Of a stretch of 54,386 bases of DNA, positions 1-8,155 are shown in pieces. The stretch is from Bradyrhizobium sp. S69 (lineage in GTDB: Bacteria; Pseudomonadota; Alphaproteobacteria; Rhizobiales; Xanthobacteraceae). The DNA is taken from NCBI RefSeq assembly GCF_009766005.1, contig NZ_LMUK01000043.1, positions 460,176 through 514,561 on the forward strand. Reading direction: 5' to 3'. The notes beneath the pieces are model-generated. The model saw only the letters and a program-made list of their open reading frames with translations, did no database searches and was not told the DNA's origin. Made by a program: the position numbers and the translations under genes. Position 1 is the stretch's first letter. Each line of letters starts with the position of its first letter.

Positions 1-191
1 CGCTGATTTGGGTCTGGAGTCAAGGACGATTTCTGAAAATCAGAAATTAAATATGAGATGTGAAGCGATAGACAGGGCAAATCAGATTGAACGCATCGCA
101 GAAAATCGCGCGATGGCACGGACGGAATCGCACGACGACGGCCCGATGGGCGAGCGGAGCCAAGAAGCCGACGTTATCGCGGACGCAGGCC

Positions 192-1085
192 TCAATCCCC
201 TGTGCCCGCATCGCCGAGCCTTGCCGCACGCTCGAGCAGCCGGCGCGCGTTGCGATAGGTCGGCACCTCGACCCAGAGACCCTCGACCAAGACGCGATCC
301 TCGCCGCGCGCACGGGCGGAATCGAAGCCGTCGACGATGGTCCGCGCATGTCGCAGCTCATCGGCATCAGGCGTCAGCACGGCATTCAACACCGCCGCAT
401 GCTCCGGCAGCACCAGCGATTTGCTGCGATATCCCAGGCGCCGCGAAAAACGCGTTTCGCGTGCGGCGCCTTCGCTGTCGCTAAAGGTGTAAGGCGCGTC
501 GATCGGCTCGATCCCGGCCGCACGGCACTCCACGACGAAACGCCGTCGTGCGTACTCCAGTTCGGTCCCGTCGGGACCGCGCTCGGCACAGAGATCGTTG
601 GCGAGGTCCTCGGCGCCGAGCAACGCGCAGCGGATACGCGGGCTGCTTGCCGCGATCGCGCGCACTTCAATCACGCCCAACGCGGTTTCGCAGACCGGCA
701 AAATCTCAGTGGAGTTCGCGGGCAGACCGAGCAGATGTTCGTGGTGGGTGATGGCTGTGTCCAGCGCATGCATCTGCGCGGGACGCTCAGCCATCGGATA
801 GGCGATGACATCCGGCTGCGCCCGCATCGCGGCCGCGAGGTCGAGCATTCCACAGGCTTCGAGCGCGTTGACACGAACCGCGGCCAGCCGCCCGCGATCG
901 CGGCAATCCCTAACGAAGTTCGCCAGCAACGCACGCGCCTTGTCGCGCAATGGCGGTGGCGTGAAGTCTTCGAGATCGACAATGAGGGCGTCAGCGCCGC
1001 TGGCCAACATGGCGTCATGCGCGTTGCGGTCGGCGCCGGGTCCGAACAGCCAGGTGCGGCGCAGGTCGGGGTCAAGGCCGGGCAT
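192..1085 (-). CDS. CitE-like CoA ester lyase (HpcH/HpaI aldolase/citrate lyase family)
   Basis: The 297-residue product matches the TIM-barrel HpcH/HpaI aldolase/citrate lyase family in length and motifs. It has an N-terminal VDLED metal-site motif followed by a Pro-rich turn and Arg-Asp-Lys, a central VRVNAL substrate-binding strand, and a CETALGV/GAEDLAND region that normally supplies the second acidic Mg ligand. Members cleave or form C-C bonds of acyl-CoA thioesters such as malyl-, citramalyl- or hydroxymethylglutaryl-CoA. The start overlaps the stop of the upstream acyl-CoA synthetase as TGATG, so the two are translationally coupled. The exact substrate cannot be read from sequence, but coupling to a ligase suggests the lyase acts on the thioester that the ligase makes. 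Confidence 0.85.
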   Translation of the reverse strand: MPGLDPDLRRTWLFGPGADRNAHDAMLASGADALIVDLEDFTPPPLRDKARALLANFVRDCRDRGRLAAVRVNALEACGMLDLAAAMRAQPDVIAYPMAERPAQMHALDTAITHHEHLLGLPANSTEILPVCETALGVIEVRAIAASSPRIRCALLGAEDLANDLCAERGPDGTELEYARRRFVVECRAAGIEPIDAPYTFSDSEGAARETRFSRRLGYRSKSLVLPEHAAVLNAVLTPDADELRHARTIVDGFDSARARGEDRVLVEGLWVEVPTYRNARRLLERAARLGDAGTGD

Positions 1086-2701
1086 CAGGCGTTTCCAGCC
1101 AGATATTGCTGACGCAGCACGAATTTCTGGATCTTGCCGGACGCCGTCTGCGGAAACTGCTCGACGAAACGCCAGACCCGCGGGACCTTGTAGGATGCAA
1201 GCCGCTCACGGCAGAACGCCGTCAGCGCCGCTTCATCGGTCGGCGCCCTGGTCTGGACGAATGCCACCACGATCTCACCCCATTCAGGGTCCGGCACACC
1301 TACCACGGCGACGGATGCGATGGATGGGTGGGTAAAAAGCAGGTCCTCGACCTCGCGCGGATAGATGTTCTCACCGCCGCGAATGATCAAATCTTTTAGG
1401 CGGCCCTGCACGCGGCAGTAGCCGAATTTGTCCATGCTGCCGAGGTCGCCGGTACGCAGCCATCCGTCCGCGTCGATCGCACCGGCGGTGGCGCCGGGAT
1501 TATCGAAGTAATCCTTCATGACGAAATAACCGCGCGCGCAGATTTCACCGACCTTTTCGAGCGGGGCCGTCTCGCCGGTATCGACATCGATGATGCGGAG
1601 TTCGGTCTGCGGCATCGGGCGACCCACCGTCGCGATCCAATCGGCGTGCGGATCATCAGGCAGAGTGTGTGTGAGATAGGGCGAGGATTCGGTCTGGCCG
1701 AAGCCGATCCCAACCTTCAGGCCGGGCACCAGTTGCGCTGCCCGGCGCACCAAATCAGGCGGCACCGGCGTGCCTCCCATCAGAGCGAGGCGCCACGATG
1801 CGACATTGCGCCGAGGCAGCGCCGGATCATCCAACATGCGGATCACCATGGTCGGCACGCCAAGCATGACGGTGCCGCGCTCCTCCTCGCACAGTTGAAG
1901 CATCAATTCGGGATCGAAGCCCGGCAGCATGATTTGCGTGCCGCCGGTTTGCAGCGCGCCAAGGGTCACCAGTCCGCAACCTGCCGTGTGAAACATCGGC
2001 ATCGGATTGACCCAGACATCGTCCGGCCTCGCGCCGACCGTGCGCGCGAAAAAACGGCCGTTGTTGCCGAGACCGCGATGGGTCAGCCGCGCGCCCTTTG
2101 GAAAGCCTGTCGTGCCCGACGTATATTGAATCTGCGCAATGTCATCCGGAGCCACGGTCGGCAATACGGCATCCGGCGACGCCGATCGCAGAAAGTCCGG
2201 CCATGTCGCCAGCGAAATCACCTCGCGCAGTTTCGGCAACTCGGCGCGAACCTGCTCGATCACGGCCAGGAGATCGCGGCCGCGATAATGCGGCTGCACG
2301 AAAATGCCGGCCGCCCGCGACTGCTTCAGCACGAATGCCAGCTCGTTGGCGAGATAGGCCGGGTTGACGGTGACCAGCGTGATGCCGGCGAGCGCGGCGC
2401 CGAATTCAATCAGCATCCATTCCGGACAATTGGCGGCCCAGATCGCGACGTGTTCGCCCGGCGCAAAACGGGCCGCGATCGCGCGCGCGACCGCTTCGGC
2501 CTCCGACAGCAGCGACGCAAACGTCCAGCGCCGGCGTTGCGCGCGATCGGGAAGGCCTTCGATCAAGGCGATGCGCTCGGGCCAAATGGCCGCCGCGTCA
2601 CGCAGCGCATCACCGATGGAACGCTCAAGCACCGGCTCGGAACGATCCGGCGGATAATGCGAGAGGGCAAGTTCAGGACCCGTCAAGGCCGCCATGTTCA
2701 C
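1085..2701 (-). CDS. AMP-dependent acyl-CoA synthetase/ligase
   Basis: This 538-residue adenylate-forming enzyme activates a carboxylic acid to acyl-AMP and then acyl-CoA. The phosphate-binding loop YTSGTTGFPKG starts near residue 193. The FGQTESS motif, the TGDLG motif, the hinge GRLKDLIIRGGENIYPREVE and the C-terminal catalytic lysine context GKIQKF are all present, so it should be active. Length and motifs fit the medium-chain or branched-acid subgroup. Its stop codon overlaps the start of the CitE-like lyase by one base. It is divergent from the hyuA-like gene, about 350 bp away, which raises the possibility that it activates the product of that system. The substrate is unknown. Confidence 0.88.
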   Translation of the reverse strand: MNMAALTGPELALSHYPPDRSEPVLERSIGDALRDAAAIWPERIALIEGLPDRAQRRRWTFASLLSEAEAVARAIAARFAPGEHVAIWAANCPEWMLIEFGAALAGITLVTVNPAYLANELAFVLKQSRAAGIFVQPHYRGRDLLAVIEQVRAELPKLREVISLATWPDFLRSASPDAVLPTVAPDDIAQIQYTSGTTGFPKGARLTHRGLGNNGRFFARTVGARPDDVWVNPMPMFHTAGCGLVTLGALQTGGTQIMLPGFDPELMLQLCEEERGTVMLGVPTMVIRMLDDPALPRRNVASWRLALMGGTPVPPDLVRRAAQLVPGLKVGIGFGQTESSPYLTHTLPDDPHADWIATVGRPMPQTELRIIDVDTGETAPLEKVGEICARGYFVMKDYFDNPGATAGAIDADGWLRTGDLGSMDKFGYCRVQGRLKDLIIRGGENIYPREVEDLLFTHPSIASVAVVGVPDPEWGEIVVAFVQTRAPTDEAALTAFCRERLASYKVPRVWRFVEQFPQTASGKIQKFVLRQQYLAGNA

Positions 2702-2782
2702 TCCCGGTGATCGCCGTTATCAGGCTGTTTTATTAATCCAATCGTATGGTACGCGGACGTCATCGCAAAATCTACACTCTGA

Positions 2783-2869
2783 GCGGGCAAGATCGTCGCG
2801 CCCTACCGCATGATGGAAGCCTGCATCGATTTCTGGGACGACATCGCAAAGAACCCTCCGGAGCTGTGA
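2783..2869 (+). pseudogene. possible remnant of the 3' end of a lost gene
   Basis: Between the divergent acyl-CoA synthetase and hyuA-like genes, one frame reads 28 protein-like codons (AGKIVAPYRMMEACIDFW, then DDIAKNPPEL) ending in TGA, with a TGA immediately upstream and no usable start. The composition (aromatic, charged, amphipathic helix) looks more like a real carboxyl terminus than random GC-rich DNA. I do not recognise the parent family. The rest of this roughly 350-bp gap holds a sigma-54-like promoter site and nothing else I can name. Confidence 0.22.
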
Positions 2870-2936
2870 TCACGTACGAAGCCGCTCGCTCTACACATGC
2901 CGCCATGATCTCCGCACCCGGAGCTCCAGGTCGGTC

Positions 2937-2952
2937 CGGCACATGAATTGCA
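2937..2952 (+). promoter_or_regulatory. candidate sigma-54 (-24/-12) promoter upstream of hyuA-like gene
   Basis: The sequence CGGCACATGAATTGCA has the invariant GG (2938-2939) and GC (2950-2951) separated by exactly ten bases. It matches the TGGCACG-N4-TTGCW consensus except for C in place of the first T and A in place of the G after CAC. The predicted transcription start is near 2963, leaving a leader of about 88 bases before the ATG at 3051. RpoN control would fit a nitrogen-scavenging role for the downstream genes. No enhancer (NtrC-type) site was identified by eye. Confidence 0.5.
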
Positions 2953-3050
2953 AGGCTACCCACTGTAGGCTTTAGCCATTGCAGGGGTTACGCTCGACCC
3001 AGGCGCGAATACCGACTGAGGTGCCACCACGTGCCGTTGGATTTTGATTG

Positions 3051-5120
3051 ATGAATGCCTCCACCAAGCCGGTACGGATCGGGGTCGATATCGGCGGCAC
3101 GTTCACTGACCTGCAGATCTTCGATGCGCGCGATGGCCGGATCGTTGCCCACAAGCTGCCAACGACACCGGAAGATCCGTCGATTGCACTGGTCGAGGGC
3201 ATCAAGATCGCCGGCCGGCGCTACGGCTTCACATTGTCGGACGTCGGCTATCTCATGCACGGCACCACCATTGCCACCAACGCCGTGCTTGAGCGCAAAC
3301 TGCCCGCGGGAGCCCTGGTGACGACGGCCGGCTTCGAAGACGTGCTCGAGATCGGCCGCCACTATCGCCGCGACGTTTATTCCATCCATCCACAGCCGGT
3401 TCCCGCGCTGATCCCTCGCAACCGACGCTTCGGCTTTCACGAGCGGATGCGCTTTGACGGCAGCGCCGAACGCGTGCCGACCGCGGCCGACATCGATGCG
3501 GTGATCGCAAAGCTGGCCGCCGCCGACATCGAAACCGTCGCGGTCGCCCTGCTTCACGCCTACGCCAACCCCGATCACGAGCAGCGCCTCGCCGATCGCA
3601 TCCGGCGGGCGCTGCCGAGACTCGACGTCTCACTGTCGTCGGTCATCAGTCCGGAAATCCGCGAGTATGAGCGGACCAGCACGACGGTGCTGAATGCGCT
3701 GTTGCAGCCCGTGGTCCGTGCCTACATCGAGCGCCTCGAAGCGCGGATGCGCGCCGAGGCGTTCGCTCCCCATCTCCTGATCGTGCAGTCGAACGGCGGG
3801 GTATGCACGCCGGCCACCGCCGCCGCCGAGCCTGCCCGCCTGTTGTTGTCGGGCCCGAGCGGTGGTGCGATGGCGGCGCTCGAACTCGCGCGCCGGCTCG
3901 ACGAGCCAAATCTGGTGGCCGTCGACATGGGCGGCACCAGCTTCGACGTCTCCGTCGTTCGCGACAGCCGGCTCGAGATCGTCACCTTGAGCGAGATCGA
4001 CCGGTTGCCGGTGCGCCTGCCGATGATCGAAATCCGCACCATCGGCGCCGGCGGCGGCTCGATCGCGCGGGTCAGCGCCAGCAAGCAGATGACGGTCGGC
4101 CCCGAGAGCGCCGGCGCCCGGCCCGGCCCGGTGTGCTACGGCCGCGGCGGCACCGAGCCCACGGTGACCGATGCCAATCTTGCGCTGGGCCGGCTCGATG
4201 CCGCGAGCTTCCTCGGCGGCGCCATGGCGCTCGACCGCGATGCCGCCCGCGCCGCCATCCTGGCGCGCGCCGGAGAGCCGCTCGGATTCGATACCGATGC
4301 CGCCGCCGCCGGCATCCTGCGTCTGACCAATACCAATCTCGCCGCCGCCATTCGCGTCAGCCTGTTCGAGAAAGGTCTCGATCCCCGCGATTTTACCCTG
4401 TTGAGTTTTGGCGGGGCGGGATCGGTGCACGCCTGCGCGGTGGCGGATGAGCTCGGTATCCGGCGCATCATCTTTCCGGTCGACGCCTCTACGTTCTCCG
4501 CGCGCGGCGTCCTGATGGCTGATATCGAGCACGCGTTCGGCCGTTCCGGCGTGCGGCCGTTCGACGGCAGCGCCGTCACCTGGGTGCGTTCGTGTTTTGA
4601 AAGTCTCAAGGCAGAGGGAGCGGCACGGCTCGAAGCCGACGGCATCGCATCCGCCGACCGGCAGTTCGAGCTGTCGGCCGATCTGCGCTATCGCGGCCAG
4701 GCTTTTGAGCTCACCGTCCCCTGGGGCGAGGTCGCGCTCGACGCGCCTGGCATCGGCGAAATCTGCCGCGGTTTCCACACCCAGCACGCCCAACGATTTT
4801 CCTACGCCAGTCCCGAAGATGCGGTCGAGCTCGTCACCTTGCGGCTTGCCGCGATCGGCCGAATGGCCCGTCCGCAGATTTCGGCCGCAAAACCTGTATC
4901 CGCCGATGGCGCCGCAGCCGGCCGCCGCCACGTCTATGTCGACGGCCAATGGCAGGACATCGCGACATGGCGACGCGACGCGATCGCAGCTTCGCTTAAG
5001 GTTTCCGGCCCTGCGATTGTCGAGGAGGATTATACGGCCGTCTACGTCGCACCCGGCTGGTCGCTCACGCTCGGGCGTGACGGTCATTTGGTGGCGGCCC
5101 GCAGCGAGGTGTTGGCATGA
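3051..5120 (+). CDS. hyuA: hydantoinase/oxoprolinase family protein, HyuA-type subunit
   Basis: The product (689 residues from ATG 3051; a TTG codon directly before it is not needed) is an ASKHA-fold ATP-dependent subunit of the N-methylhydantoinase A / 5-oxoprolinase / acetone-acetophenone carboxylase family. The N-terminal phosphate-binding motif GVDIGGTFTDLQIFD, the HGTTIATNAVLER motif, the second nucleotide motif VDMGGTSFDVSVV and the SGPSGGAMAA segment are all seen. It overlaps the HyuB-type gene by four bases (ATGA), as expected for subunits of one complex. In this family the A subunit uses ATP to activate a carbonyl group. The reaction here could be hydrolysis of a cyclic amide or ATP-dependent carboxylation of a ketone. 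The family is clear; the substrate is not. Confidence 0.88.
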   Translation: MNASTKPVRIGVDIGGTFTDLQIFDARDGRIVAHKLPTTPEDPSIALVEGIKIAGRRYGFTLSDVGYLMHGTTIATNAVLERKLPAGALVTTAGFEDVLEIGRHYRRDVYSIHPQPVPALIPRNRRFGFHERMRFDGSAERVPTAADIDAVIAKLAAADIETVAVALLHAYANPDHEQRLADRIRRALPRLDVSLSSVISPEIREYERTSTTVLNALLQPVVRAYIERLEARMRAEAFAPHLLIVQSNGGVCTPATAAAEPARLLLSGPSGGAMAALELARRLDEPNLVAVDMGGTSFDVSVVRDSRLEIVTLSEIDRLPVRLPMIEIRTIGAGGGSIARVSASKQMTVGPESAGARPGPVCYGRGGTEPTVTDANLALGRLDAASFLGGAMALDRDAARAAILARAGEPLGFDTDAAAAGILRLTNTNLAAAIRVSLFEKGLDPRDFTLLSFGGAGSVHACAVADELGIRRIIFPVDASTFSARGVLMADIEHAFGRSGVRPFDGSAVTWVRSCFESLKAEGAARLEADGIASADRQFELSADLRYRGQAFELTVPWGEVALDAPGIGEICRGFHTQHAQRFSYASPEDAVELVTLRLAAIGRMARPQISAAKPVSADGAAAGRRHVYVDGQWQDIATWRRDAIAASLKVSGPAIVEEDYTAVYVAPGWSLTLGRDGHLVAARSEVLA

Positions 5121-6787
5121 CCGTGCTCGATCCCATCGAACTCGAAGTGCTGCGTAACGCGCTGACGGCCGCGGCCGCCGAGATGGACGTGACGATGTGG
5201 CGGACCAGCCGCTCGACCATCGTGCGCGAGATGCTCGACTACTCGACGGCGATCTTCGACGCCAACGGCAACAATGTGGCGCAGTCGGCGCGAATTCCGC
5301 AGCACCTCAATTCGATGGGCTATTTCCTGCAGACGATCCTCGACCGGTTCATTCCGGCGGACCTGTGGGAAGAGGGCGACGTCATCATCTCGAACGATCC
5401 CTATTGCGGCGGCCAGCATTTGCCTGACATCGCGGCGTTCCGTCCGGTTTTTTCCGGCGGCCGGCGCGTCGCGATCGTCGGCACGCTCTGCCACCATCTT
5501 GACGTCGGCGGCATGTCTCCCGGCAGCTATGCCGCCAACGCCACCGAAATCTATCAGGAGGGATTGCGCATTCCGCCCTCCAAGCTGTTCGCCAAAGGCG
5601 TGCGCAATGATGTGCTGTGGGGAGTGATCGCGCAGAATGTGCGCCAGCCGGTTGCCGTGATGGGTGACCTGCAGTCGCAAATCGCGTCGCTCGGCGTCGG
5701 CGTGCGAGCGGTCGAGATCCTGACGACGAGATACGGCGCCGACACCTTGATCGCATCGTGTTCGGCGATGCTCGACGCGTCCGAGGCCGCGATGCGGGCG
5801 GCCATTCGCGCGATCCCCGACGGCAGTTATGAATTCGAGGATTTTCTCGACGACGACGGCATCGACGTGACCAAGCCGGTACGCATCCATGCCCGGATCA
5901 CCGTGACCGGCGACAGATTGGTGGTCGATCTCTCCGGCTCGGACCGCGAGGTCCCGGGACCGATCAACGCGACCCTGGGTTCGACATCGTCCGCGGTCTA
6001 TTTCGCCATCGTCGCCGCCGCCGAGCACCAGATCGTTCCGAACGCCGGGTGCTACCGCCCGATCGAGATCGTCGCACCGGAGGGCCTGATCGTGTCGGCG
6101 CAGCATCCCGCGCCGGTCGCGCATCGCCTCGCGCCCGGCCATGTCCTGCTCAACGTGCTGTTCGGCGCGCTCGCCAAAGCCATCCCGAACCGGCTGCCGG
6201 CAGCGTATTATGCCGTCAGCTACGTCTGTTCGTTCCAGACCATGGAATCCAGCGGCGCGCGAAAGGTGCTGGTCGAGATCGAGGTCGGCGGCTGCGGCGC
6301 CCATCCCGATGGCGACGGCGCCAGCGCCCATTCGTTCGGTATGCACAACAACGCATCGATCCCGGTCGAGATGATCGAAAGCAGCATCCCGATCACCATG
6401 ATCGAGTACGGCCTCGCGCCCGGGACCGGCGGCGACGGACGCCATCGCGGCGGCCTCGGCCTGCGCAGGGCCTGGCGCATCGACAGCCAGGCGGCGAGCT
6501 TTACGGGACAGATGGATCGGTTTCGATTTCGTCCGTTCGGGCTCGATGGCGGCGAGCCTGGCGCGGCAGGCCAACTCGAACTGGTGCGCGACAATCAGGC
6601 GCAGGCGCTGCACTCGAAGATTTCCAATATGCCGTTGCGAAAGGGCGACGTGATCCGGCTTGTCACCTCCGGCGGCGGTGGCCTCGGCCCGCCAGGCGAG
6701 CGGCAGGAATCCGCACGGCGACGGGATCGCGAGCAAGGCTATCTGGCCGCAACGCTACCTGGTGAATCAAGGCTACCTGGTGAATGA
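5117..6787 (+). CDS. hyuB: hydantoinase/oxoprolinase family protein, HyuB-type subunit
   Basis: This 556-residue protein belongs to the hydantoinase B/oxoprolinase family, partner of the A subunit encoded just upstream with a 4-base overlap. It shows NDPYCGGQHLPDIAAF, the HHLDVGGMSPGSYA block and the C-terminal glycine-rich GGLGLRRAW and TSGGGGLGPP segments typical of the family. Together A and B form a cytosolic ATP-dependent enzyme acting on hydantoins, 5-oxoproline, or ketones in the carboxylase branch. The last codons contain a duplicated LPGE, encoded by an 18-bp-period direct repeat, so the C-terminus has been slightly extended. A Liv-type binding protein gene follows after 57 bp and is probably co-transcribed. 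Confidence 0.88.
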   Translation: MTVLDPIELEVLRNALTAAAAEMDVTMWRTSRSTIVREMLDYSTAIFDANGNNVAQSARIPQHLNSMGYFLQTILDRFIPADLWEEGDVIISNDPYCGGQHLPDIAAFRPVFSGGRRVAIVGTLCHHLDVGGMSPGSYAANATEIYQEGLRIPPSKLFAKGVRNDVLWGVIAQNVRQPVAVMGDLQSQIASLGVGVRAVEILTTRYGADTLIASCSAMLDASEAAMRAAIRAIPDGSYEFEDFLDDDGIDVTKPVRIHARITVTGDRLVVDLSGSDREVPGPINATLGSTSSAVYFAIVAAAEHQIVPNAGCYRPIEIVAPEGLIVSAQHPAPVAHRLAPGHVLLNVLFGALAKAIPNRLPAAYYAVSYVCSFQTMESSGARKVLVEIEVGGCGAHPDGDGASAHSFGMHNNASIPVEMIESSIPITMIEYGLAPGTGGDGRHRGGLGLRRAWRIDSQAASFTGQMDRFRFRPFGLDGGEPGAAGQLELVRDNQAQALHSKISNMPLRKGDVIRLVTSGGGGLGPPGERQESARRRDREQGYLAATLPGESRLPGE

Positions 6788-6826
6788 CGCAGCGCTAAAT
6801 CGCTTGAAATGTCTGAATCGCTTGAA
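6755..6826 (+). repeat. two short direct repeats, both with 18-bp period
   Basis: CTACCTGGTGAAT occurs at 6755-6767 and again at 6773-6785, spanning the end of the HyuB-type gene and adding a second LPGE to the protein. AATCGCTTGAA occurs at 6798-6808 and again at 6816-6826 in the following spacer. Both pairs have an 18-bp offset, which looks like local slipped-strand or stepwise duplication. Confidence 0.75.
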
Positions 6827-6844
6827 CAGGAGAGATAAGACATC

Positions 6845-8098
6845 ATGGTTCGCAGAATAGATCGCAGAACGCTTCTTTTGGGCGGTACGGCCGCACTTGC
6901 CGCCAGTAGCTTGCCTGCATCGGCCCAAAACGCCGATGAGATACGGATCGGCTTGACCTATCCATTGTCGGGTAACAGTGCCCAGATCGGCGTCGACGCG
7001 CAAAAAGCGTACGAGACCGCGGCCGAGATCATCAACAACGACTACGATTTCGACCTGCCGCTGGCCAAGGGCCAGGGCCTGCCGGGATTGGGCGGCGCCA
7101 AGGTGCGGCTGATCTTTGCCGACCATCAATCCGATCCGCAGAAGGGTCGCGCCGAGGCCGAGCGCCTGATCACCCAGGAAAACGTCTGCGCCATCGTCGG
7201 CACCTATCAAAGCGCGGTCGCGGTCACCGTCAGCCAGACCTGCGAGCGCTACCAGATTCCGTTTCTCTCGGCCGAAAATTCCTCGCCCAGCCTGCATCGA
7301 CGCGGCCTGAAATATTTCTTCCGTCCCTCGCCGCATGACGAGATGTATTCGGCGGCGATGTTCGACTTCTTCGATGCGATGAGGAAGCAAGGCACCAAAA
7401 TCGAGACGCTGGCGCTGTTCCACGAGGACACGATCTTCGGCACCGACTCCGGCAATGCGCAGACCAGGCTTGCGGCCGAGCGCGGTTACAAGATCGTGGC
7501 CGACATCAAATACCGCGCCAACACGCCCTCGCTCTCGGCGGAGGTGCAGCAGCTCAAGGCGGCCAATGCCGACGTGCTGATGCCGTCGAGCTACACCACG
7601 GACAGCATTCTCCTGATCAAGACCATGGCCGAGCTCGGCTACAAGGCGAACGCGATCGTGGCGCAGGACGCCGGCTTCTCCGACCAGGCGTTCTATGACG
7701 CGGTCGGCGACCAGGTGAAGGGCTCGATTTCGCGCAGCACCTTCTCGCTCGATCTCGCTACCAAGCGGCCGATGGTCGGCACCATCAATGCCATGTACAA
7801 GAAAAAGTCCGGCAAGGATCTCAACGACCTGACCTCGCGGGAAGTGATCGGCCTTCTGGTGCTGGCGGACGCGATCGACCGCGCCAAGTCGATCGACGGC
7901 ACCAAGATCCGCGACGCGCTGGCCACGACCGATATTTCGGGGGAACGGACCATCATGCCCTGGAAGCGGATCAAGTTCGACGAGATGGGCCAGAACAACG
8001 ACGCCGACCCGGTGCTGCTGCAATATGTCGGCGGCAAATTCGTCACCATCTTTCCGCGGCAGGCCGCCATCGCCGAGGCGATCTGGCCGATGACGTAA
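6845..8098 (+). CDS. Liv-type ABC transporter substrate-binding protein, probable Tat export
   Basis: The 417-residue protein is a periplasmic type I binding protein of the branched-chain amino-acid/amide (LivK, Peripla_BP_6) family, with the GLTYPLSGNSAQIG opening after the signal, FADHQSDPQKGRAEAERLI, and the VGTYQSAVAVTVSQ hinge region. The leader has RRIDRRTLLLGG followed by an Ala-rich core and ASA, so it is a Tat-like signal. It starts at ATG 6845 after an AGGAGAG ribosome site. No permease or ATPase genes accompany it, so it must share those with a transporter elsewhere. Its place behind hyuA-hyuB suggests that it captures the substrate of that enzyme, or a related amide. Confidence 0.87.
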   Translation: MVRRIDRRTLLLGGTAALAASSLPASAQNADEIRIGLTYPLSGNSAQIGVDAQKAYETAAEIINNDYDFDLPLAKGQGLPGLGGAKVRLIFADHQSDPQKGRAEAERLITQENVCAIVGTYQSAVAVTVSQTCERYQIPFLSAENSSPSLHRRGLKYFFRPSPHDEMYSAAMFDFFDAMRKQGTKIETLALFHEDTIFGTDSGNAQTRLAAERGYKIVADIKYRANTPSLSAEVQQLKAANADVLMPSSYTTDSILLIKTMAELGYKANAIVAQDAGFSDQAFYDAVGDQVKGSISRSTFSLDLATKRPMVGTINAMYKKKSGKDLNDLTSREVIGLLVLADAIDRAKSIDGTKIRDALATTDISGERTIMPWKRIKFDEMGQNNDADPVLLQYVGGKFVTIFPRQAAIAEAIWPMT

Positions 8099-8119
8099 GG
8101 CACGCGCGATGTTGCTCGA

Positions 8120-8146
8120 TCTCGCCCCGCACGAAGCGGGGCGAGA
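8120..8146. terminator. bidirectional hairpin terminator between convergent genes
   Basis: A perfect 11-bp stem, TCTCGCCCCGC / GCGGGGCGAGA with a 5-base loop, lies in the 57-bp gap between the ends of the binding-protein gene and the AsmA gene. It can fold in either transcript. It lacks a clear U-run. Confidence 0.6.
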
Positions 8147-8155
8147 GAGAAGTCT

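Noticed and set aside
5084..6736. A 550-codon minus-strand frame across the HyuB-type gene
   Set aside because: Arg/His/Asp-rich composition, no family motifs, and complete overlap with a well-supported gene.
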